DNA of 43,845 nucleotides from WHSP01 sp040905505 (GTDB lineage Bacteria > Gemmatimonadota > Gemmatimonadetes > Longimicrobiales > Longimicrobiaceae). How positions within the stretch are numbered: position 1 is the first letter of the stretch; the number at the start of each line of letters is the position of its first letter. Location: the NCBI GenBank assembly GCA_040905505.1, contig JBBDRL010000047.1, positions 1 through 43,845 on the forward strand, read 5' to 3'. The translations under genes and the position numbers were made by a program. This document shows positions 39,663-43,845 of this stretch, piece by piece. Under the pieces are notes generated by a model. That model was not told where the DNA came from. It saw only the letters and a program-made list of their open reading frames with translations, and ran no database searches.

Positions 39663-40916
39663 GTGGACATTTCGGCATTGAAATCGAAGACAGTCGCAGA
39701 GTTACACGAGATGGCTGAGGGCCTGAACATCTCCAATTATTCAGGGCTCCGCAAGCAGGACCTCATCTTCCGAATAGAGCAGAACCTCCTCGACTCGGAG
39801 GTCGTACTGCGCGGCGAGGGCGTGCTCGAGGTTCTTCCCGAGGGCTACGGATTCCTTCGCTCCCAGGATTGGAACTATCTCTACGGCCCGGACGACATCT
39901 ACGTCAGCCCCAGCCAGATCAAGAGATTCGATCTGCGGACGGGCGACACGGTGCTCGGGCAGGTCAGGCCACCGAAGGAGGGCGAGCGGTATCTCGCGCT
40001 GCTGAAGGTCGAGAAGGTCAACGGCGACGACCCGGACAAAGCGAAGCACCGGATCGCTTTCGACAATCTCCGGCCGAAGTACCCGGACGAGCGGCTGCAT
40101 CTGGAGTCGGATCGCGCCGACATCTCGATGCGGGTGGTGGACCTGATGGCGCCGATCGGAAAGGGCCAGCGTGGTCTGATCGTGGCGCCGCCGAAGGCGG
40201 GTAAGACGATGCTCCTCCAGAAGATCGCCAATTCGGTGACCGACAATCACCCGGAGGTGCACCTCATCGTGTTGCTCATCGACGAGCGCCCCGAGGAGGT
40301 CACAGACATGGAAGAGAACGTCGCAGCCGAGGTGATCTCCTCGACCTTCGACGAACCCGCCGACCGGCACACACAGGTCGCCGAAATGGTGCTGGAAAAG
40401 GCGAAGCGACTCGTCGAGCACGGGCGCGACGTCGTCATTCTCCTGGATTCCATCACGCGCCTCGCGCGCGCCTACAACGTGACCGTGCCGCACTCGGGGA
40501 AGATTCTCTCCGGCGGTGTGGACGCGCACGCGCTCCACAAGCCGAAGCGCTTCTTCGGCTCGGCGCGTAACATCCAGGACGGTGGCTCCCTCACCATCGT
40601 CGCCACCGCCCTCGTCGAGACCGGCAGCCGCATGGACGAGGTGATCTTCGAGGAGTTCAAGGGCACCGGCAATATGGAGCTCGTCCTCGATCGGCACATC
40701 GCCGACAAGCGCATCTACCCGGCGATCGACCTCAACCGCTCCGGCACCCGCAAGGAAGACCTGCTGCTCGACGAGATGGAGATCAGCCGCGTCTACCTCC
40801 TGCGGAACTTCCTCTCCGACATGCCCCCGGCCGAGGCGATCGAGTTCCTGCTCAGCCGCATGAAGAAGACGAAGGACAACAAGGAGTTCCTGGAGTCGAT
40901 GGCGAAGGCGGGGTAG
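39663..40916 (+). CDS. rho: Transcription termination factor Rho
   Basis: Hexameric RNA-DNA helicase that ends transcription, 417 residues, near the E. coli length (419). The N-terminal helix domain is followed by the primary RNA-binding site with YGFLRS near residue 62. Walker A is PPKAGKT near residue 176, Walker B and Q-loop lie in VVILLDSITRLARAYN, and the R-loop is in VATALVETGSRMDEVI. No long insert between N-terminal and RNA-binding domains is present. The start is GTG with GGAG six bases upstream. The TAG stop is the first triplet of the inverted heptamer element that follows. Confidence 0.97.
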   Translation: MDISALKSKTVAELHEMAEGLNISNYSGLRKQDLIFRIEQNLLDSEVVLRGEGVLEVLPEGYGFLRSQDWNYLYGPDDIYVSPSQIKRFDLRTGDTVLGQVRPPKEGERYLALLKVEKVNGDDPDKAKHRIAFDNLRPKYPDERLHLESDRADISMRVVDLMAPIGKGQRGLIVAPPKAGKTMLLQKIANSVTDNHPEVHLIVLLIDERPEEVTDMEENVAAEVISSTFDEPADRHTQVAEMVLEKAKRLVEHGRDVVILLDSITRLARAYNVTVPHSGKILSGGVDAHALHKPKRFFGSARNIQDGGSLTIVATALVETGSRMDEVIFEEFKGTGNMELVLDRHIADKRIYPAIDLNRSGTRKEDLLLDEMEISRVYLLRNFLSDMPPAEAIEFLLSRMKKTKDNKEFLESMAKAG

Positions 40917-41010
40917 TTGACAGTTGGAGAGTTAACAGGTGGCGGGGCCGCGCTTCTTCTGGAAGTCGGCCCTGTTAACTGTTAACTGTTAACTATTAAC
41001 TGCTAACTGT
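40917..41010. repeat. Inverted heptamer element between rho and phosphoribosyltransferase
   Basis: Right arm: about five TTAACTG units (40975-41009, the last ones with a base change). Left arm: a decayed inverted copy (40917-40937) ending GTTAACAGG, matched exactly by CCTGTTAAC (40971-40979). About 33 bp of GC-rich sequence lies between. The unit contains GTTAAC, a palindrome, so three copies put TAA in all six frames. The rho stop (TAG) adjoins the left arm and the phosphoribosyltransferase stop is inside the right arm. It could also work as a bidirectional hairpin. Confidence 0.85.
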
Positions 41011-41569
41011 CCTCCAGCTTCCCCCGATAAGTCGGGTGCACGACCAGCTCGCCCTGTTCGATCACCTGCCTGTCCCATGGAAATACGATGAGGTCATCCG
41101 TCGGGAGGGCATGATAATCGGGCTGGTAACCGGCCGGGCGGCAGAAGCATGTGGCGGTGCGGATCTCGGCGGGAACGACGTCCCGCAGGGCGGCCAGGGC
41201 GAGCCGCATGGTGTCGCCGCTCGTGGTGATCTCGTCCACCAGCAGCACGCTCTTGCCGGCCGCTTGAACCGGCGCGGTGGAAATCAGGCGCGGCTCGTCG
41301 GTGATCCCGCCGTCGTCCAATCGACGGCTGATCTTCATGCTGTAGAAGTCTACCTGGAGGATGTCGGCGATGACGGCGGCCGGGATAACGCCGGCCGTAG
41401 CGATTCCGACGACGAGATCCGGGTCATAGTCGCGATAGACCCGGAGCGCCAGGGCGCGGCAGAGTTCGCCGAAGAGCTCCCATGAGAGCTCGAAGACCTC
41501 TTCCGATCCGCTTCCGCCCATTCCCGGCGGACCGGCACCGCTGCCTGCGAAGAAGCCCTGATCCGTCAT
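41003..41569 (-). CDS. Phosphoribosyltransferase
   Basis: Type I PRTase of 188 residues. The PRPP loop is VLLVDEITTSGDTM near residue 110-123; IATAGVIPAAVIADIL is the PP-loop region. The middle DFYSMKISRRLDD and later FCRPAGYQPDY fit hypoxanthine or xanthine PRTase types (Gpt-like) rather than PyrE, which has a characteristic KxxK pattern. It likely salvages purine bases. The stop codon lies within the heptamer repeat. GAGGTG just upstream supports the ATG. It is divergent from a hypothetical gene. Confidence 0.88.
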   Translation of the reverse strand: MTDQGFFAGSGAGPPGMGGSGSEEVFELSWELFGELCRALALRVYRDYDPDLVVGIATAGVIPAAVIADILQVDFYSMKISRRLDDGGITDEPRLISTAPVQAAGKSVLLVDEITTSGDTMRLALAALRDVVPAEIRTATCFCRPAGYQPDYHALPTDDLIVFPWDRQVIEQGELVVHPTYRGKLEDS

Positions 41570-41684
41570 AGCACCTCACTGAGTTGGATGAAGGACGCAA
41601 TCTGGTCAAAGGAGGCGTTTCCTGCCAGGTTCGTGACCCAGGTGGCTATCCGTACGCCGTCGAGCGCAACCATCGGACCGAGTG

Positions 41685-42119
41685 ATGGCAGACATCCGCA
41701 CAAGAGCCGACCAGCGGTATCAGGAGGCCCTCGAGCGTACGGGCGCTCGAGACCCTCGTGACTACTACCGCGACCGGCTCCGCGACCTCCGCAAGCGCGA
41801 CCCGGCAGCCTACCGGCGGGCAGCGGCTTACTTTCAGGAAGAGCTGGTCGCCCGCGTCGCCGACGACGACCAGGATGCGATCGGTGAGTGGCTGGAGTAC
41901 GGCCGCCTCCTGGCGAGCCTCACGTTCGACGGCGTGACGGTGCAGATCGATCCCAGTGGCCGGTCGTCGCCCTATCGTCGCCCGGTGCCGCTGGAGAGCC
42001 TCGTGCTACATCTGCCGGCCTCCAGACGCGAGGCGGCGATGCCTATCGGATTGCCGCCAAAACTGTCCCCCGCCCAGCGGGCTACGTACGACCTTCTCGT
42101 AACCCGCATGTCACCCTGA
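41685..42119 (+). CDS. Hypothetical protein, 144 residues
   Basis: Not recognised. A helical, highly charged N-terminus (RADQRYQEALERTGARDPRDYYRDRLRDLRKRD) is followed by a compact part with LTFDGVTVQIDPSGR and VPLESLVLHLP that looks like beta strands. The start may be the GTG just before (41682). No signal peptide or membrane helix is seen. It precedes the ferredoxin gene, which has its own promoter. Related genes in Gemmatimonadota are recalled but not verified. Confidence 0.7.
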   Translation: MADIRTRADQRYQEALERTGARDPRDYYRDRLRDLRKRDPAAYRRAAAYFQEELVARVADDDQDAIGEWLEYGRLLASLTFDGVTVQIDPSGRSSPYRRPVPLESLVLHLPASRREAAMPIGLPPKLSPAQRATYDLLVTRMSP

Positions 42120-42162
42120 GCGACCTCGTCTCCGCTGTCCGGATGCCGGCCCGAGTAGGGTA

Positions 42163-42191
42163 TTGTCAATTCCAGAACCAGTCGCTATCGT
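42163..42191 (+). promoter_or_regulatory. Sigma-70-like promoter of the ferredoxin gene
   Basis: TTGTCA (42163-42168), a 17-bp spacer and TATCGT (42186-42191), about 58 bp before the ferredoxin ATG. The -10 is identical to the one before the TPR gene. Confidence 0.5.
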
Positions 42192-42249
42192 GGCTGCTTG
42201 AAGATGGAGCGGCGTACCTGCTTGCCTGCACCAGTTGTGGAGTTCATAC

Positions 42250-42483
42250 ATGACGTACGTGATCACCGAACCGTGCATCGGTACCAAGGACGCGAGCTGC
42301 GTCGAGGTATGCCCGGTTGATTGCATCTACGAGGCGGAAGACCAGTTCTATATCCACCCGGACGAGTGCATCGATTGCGGCGCCTGCGAACCCGAGTGCC
42401 CCGTCCAGGCGATCTTTCCGGATACAGACATCCCACCCGAGTGGACGGAGTACATCGAGAAGAACCGCGCCCTCTCCGACTAG
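42250..42483 (+). CDS. fdxA: 7Fe ferredoxin (3Fe-4S and 4Fe-4S)
   Basis: Electron carrier of 77 residues with the eight cysteines of the 7Fe type: C9, C17, C21 and C25, then C40, C43, C46 and C50. The CIGTKDASC spacing (seven between C9 and C17) marks the [3Fe-4S] site and CIDCGACEPEC the [4Fe-4S] site. It is soluble, with no signal peptide. GGAG lies eight bases before ATG 42250. It has its own promoter and a strong hairpin after it, so it is monocistronic. The redox partners are not in this window. Confidence 0.95.
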   Translation: MTYVITEPCIGTKDASCVEVCPVDCIYEAEDQFYIHPDECIDCGACEPECPVQAIFPDTDIPPEWTEYIEKNRALSD

Positions 42484-42508
42484 GACCGCGGGTGTTCGAA
42501 TAGAACGA

Positions 42509-42550
42509 GAAGAGGGCGCTTTCCCGCTGTGGGAAGGCGCCCTCTTCGAT
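42509..42550 (+). terminator. Long hairpin after the ferredoxin gene
   Basis: Two 17-base arms (42509-42525 and 42531-42547) pair with a single G-T wobble around a five-base loop. The T run after it is short (CGATTCT). It also could end the convergent transglycosylase transcript. Confidence 0.75.
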
Positions 42551-42614
42551 TCTGGCTCGGATCTCGGGTGAGCCGCTCTCGGGAAACCCCGGGCAGCCGC
42601 ACGCCGCTACGTCA

Positions 42615-43334
42615 TCAACGTGTGAAGAGCCGATGGCCGTGGTCGGCCTTGCCGTAGACGAAGTCGGCGTAGCCGTTGTCCGGGTTGCCGCCGCGCTGCA
42701 GCGCCCTGTCCACCGTCCCGGGACCCCGGTTGTAGGCCAGGAGGGCCAAGCGCTCGTCGCCCTCGTACTTGTCCATCAAGTACCGGAGATACTTGAGCCC
42801 GACACGAAGATTCGTCTCCGGGTCACGCAGCTCGGCTCGCGTCACACCCGGCTCGACCCAGGCGGCCGTACGCGGCATCAGCTGCATCAGGCCGATAGCC
42901 CCGACTTGACTGGTCGCGGCGTTCCGGAACGAGCTCTCCGCCTTGATCAGCCCGAAGGCGACTTCCGGCTCAATTTCGAACTCGACTGCCGCCTCGCTGA
43001 TCTGACGAGCAAGCTGCGGCGATACGCTGAACCCCTGCCCACGATACTCGCTCGCGAGCCGGTCGGCTTCACGGGCGACCGCTTGCTCGAGCCACGCGGT
43101 TCGAAGGGCTGAGTCCGGCTCCATCTCGCCCGCCGGGCCTACCTCGACCAAGGCGCTGGTGCCCGCGGTGGCCTCACTCGCCTCGTCAGACGAGCGGCTA
43201 CCAAGCGATACCACCTGCGCAGCGATGGTGACAACAAGAATGAGCTGCGTGGCCGGCCTCCGTGCGAGGCCCAGGAGCGTATCCCGCCCCGTCCGCGCCT
43301 GGCGCCGTTCCCTCTGCGATTCCTGTTCGTTCAC
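42615..43334 (-). CDS. Lytic transglycosylase with N-terminal membrane anchor
   Basis: Cell-wall lyase of the SLT type, 239 residues. A basic start and a helix (about 29-47) anchor it, then a linker, then the SLT domain (about 105-225). The catalytic Glu is E133 in KAESSF, followed by SQVGAIGLMQLMP and YNRGPGTV, the family signatures. It cleaves peptidoglycan between MurNAc and GlcNAc with anhydro-product formation. The start is GTG, with GAGG seven bases upstream. A good promoter lies about 110 bp upstream (43444-43472). It faces the ferredoxin gene. Confidence 0.92.
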   Translation of the reverse strand: MNEQESQRERRQARTGRDTLLGLARRPATQLILVVTIAAQVVSLGSRSSDEASEATAGTSALVEVGPAGEMEPDSALRTAWLEQAVAREADRLASEYRGQGFSVSPQLARQISEAAVEFEIEPEVAFGLIKAESSFRNAATSQVGAIGLMQLMPRTAAWVEPGVTRAELRDPETNLRVGLKYLRYLMDKYEGDERLALLAYNRGPGTVDRALQRGGNPDNGYADFVYGKADHGHRLFTR

Positions 43335-43443
43335 GATGCATCCTCTATCTGGTCAAAGAACCACCGACGTGCGGAACGGCGCGCCCTGACCGGCCGCGCC
43401 GCCTCTCGCTTCACGTCGCCACTTCTGTAGTATCCTGCGAACG

Positions 43444-43472
43444 AATATACGCCCTTACCTCAATGCTCACAA
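43444..43472 (-). promoter_or_regulatory. Promoter of the lytic transglycosylase gene
   Basis: Minus strand: TTGTGA (43467-43472), a 17-bp spacer and TATATT (43444-43449), a good match to the sigma-70 consensus, about 110 bp before the GTG. Confidence 0.55.
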
Positions 43473-43538
43473 CGGGTTGACAGGGTTCGTCCTGATTAAT
43501 ATTCGCTAACCCGAGTCCTAAAAAGTGGTCACACAGCA

Positions 43539-43571
43539 CAAAAAAACCGCCTCGAAAAAGCTCGAGACGGT
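43539..43571 (-). terminator. Intrinsic terminator of the partial gene at the window end
   Basis: ACCGCCTCGA (43546-43555) pairs with TCGAGACGGT (43562-43571), with one wobble and a six-base loop. On the minus strand a run of seven T follows. It lies 116 bp past the stop of the gene at the right edge. Confidence 0.85.
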
Positions 43572-43636
43572 ACGCTACGGCTGCATTTGCCGCGCCAGGG
43601 GGCCCTTACGTCAGAATGGCCTTAATTCACACCGGC

Positions 43637-43656
43637 GCACATCCTAGCACATCCTA
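43637..43656. repeat. 10-bp direct repeat GCACATCCTA, two copies
   Basis: The unit GCACATCCTA occurs twice with no spacer, between the terminator and the partial gene. No function is evident. Confidence 0.5.
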
Positions 43657-43686
43657 ATCGGGAGGTACGCGCATTCGCCAGACGGC

Positions 43687-43845
43687 TCAGAGGCCGGCTG
43701 ACCGGATGGCGTCGAGGTTGATATCCACCGCGGTCGGGGCCTCGTCGTCTGAACGAGGCGGATCGGGATGGCGCTGCTCGCTACGCTGCCTGGCGATCGT
43801 CAAACTGGCGGCGATTGCGGCGATGGCCACGAGGCTGACACCTAG
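43687..43845 (-). CDS. Small membrane protein, 5' end outside the window
   Basis: Only the last 52 residues are visible. A hydrophobic stretch (LGVSLVAIAAIAA) at the left edge leads to a polar tail with DPPRSDDEAPTAV and the C-terminus INLDAIRSAGL. It looks like a signal-anchored or membrane-spanning peptide with an acidic cytoplasmic or periplasmic tail. A strong terminator follows it. The family is not recognised and no start can be seen. Confidence 0.6.
   Translation of the reverse strand, partial: LGVSLVAIAAIAASLTIARQRSEQRHPDPPRSDDEAPTAVDINLDAIRSAGL

Larger units (their letters stand above)
43335..43686. other. Gene-free stretch left of the partial gene
   Basis: No coding sequence is seen. 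It holds a promoter for the transglycosylase (43444-43472), a terminator for the gene on the right (43539-43571), and a 10-bp tandem direct repeat (43637-43656). Confidence 0.5.

Noticed and set aside
43477..43505. Plus-strand promoter TTGACA-17-TATTCG
   Set aside because: The -35 is perfect but the -10 is poor and no plus-strand gene or RNA follows before the window end.

Overview
The window is about 44 kb of GC-rich bacterial chromosome with no phage, plasmid or CRISPR genes. It comes from a draft or metagenome assembly, because a run of exactly 100 N (19231-19330) cuts the end of a cysteine synthase gene. The gene content points to Gemmatimonadota or a close relative: DciA between RecF and GyrB, a RicT/PSP1 protein, a Thermus-like short MetRS, many lipoproteins with M16- or M30-like peptidase domains, and several small conserved hypotheticals. 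This assignment is inference from gene content and recalled families; no rRNA gene is present to settle it.

Layout. (1) 1-9 kb, plus strand: dnaE, accA, a RicT homologue and metG (the last two overlap by TTGA), then an M23 envelope peptidase with its own promoter and terminator. (2) 9-12 kb, plus strand: two coupled M16-like proteins that both lack an intact HxxEH motif, then YggT; LemA converges from the minus strand. (3) 12.5-18 kb, minus strand: a phosphatase, fructosamine kinase and phospholipase D operon, two small hypotheticals and aspartate kinase. (4) 18-26.5 kb: a secreted trypsin-like protease (plus), then on the minus strand cysteine synthase, OsmC, a two-helix membrane peptide, inositol monophosphatase, an EamA transporter, a TPR protein, a 59-residue DUF1540-like protein, and a cytochrome c lipoprotein coupled to a CopC-CopD fusion. 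Two Fur-box-like sites lie in this last part. (5) 26.7-30.3 kb: lipoproteins, an M30-like metallopeptidase, a beta-barrel protein and an Smr-like protein. (6) 30.4-32.2 kb: an HNH endonuclease gene between two small genes for Tyr/Arg/Gly-rich, probably disordered proteins. (7) 39.5-32.4 kb, minus strand: an M50 protease, a small conserved protein, a DapA/HOGA-type aldolase, a crotonase, recF, dciA and gyrB, ending at a strong bidirectional terminator. (8) 39.6-43.8 kb: rho, a phosphoribosyltransferase, a hypothetical, a 7Fe ferredoxin, a lytic transglycosylase and the end of a small membrane protein gene.

Most of the window is core metabolism and replication: DNA synthesis (dnaE, recF, dciA, gyrB), fatty-acid initiation (accA), translation (metG), transcription termination (rho) and amino-acid synthesis (lysC, cysteine synthase), with envelope maintenance genes between. 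Coupling by ATGA, GTGA, TTGA or TGATG overlaps is frequent and was used to choose several starts.

The most unusual signal is not a gene. Four unrelated 7-bp tandem repeats occur: at the window start, inside dnaE, at the recF start and between rho and the phosphoribosyltransferase gene. The last two are each paired with an inverted copy across a short unique core. The unit sequences found in coding positions carry no stop codon on the coding strand, while the unit between rho and its neighbour puts stops in all six frames.
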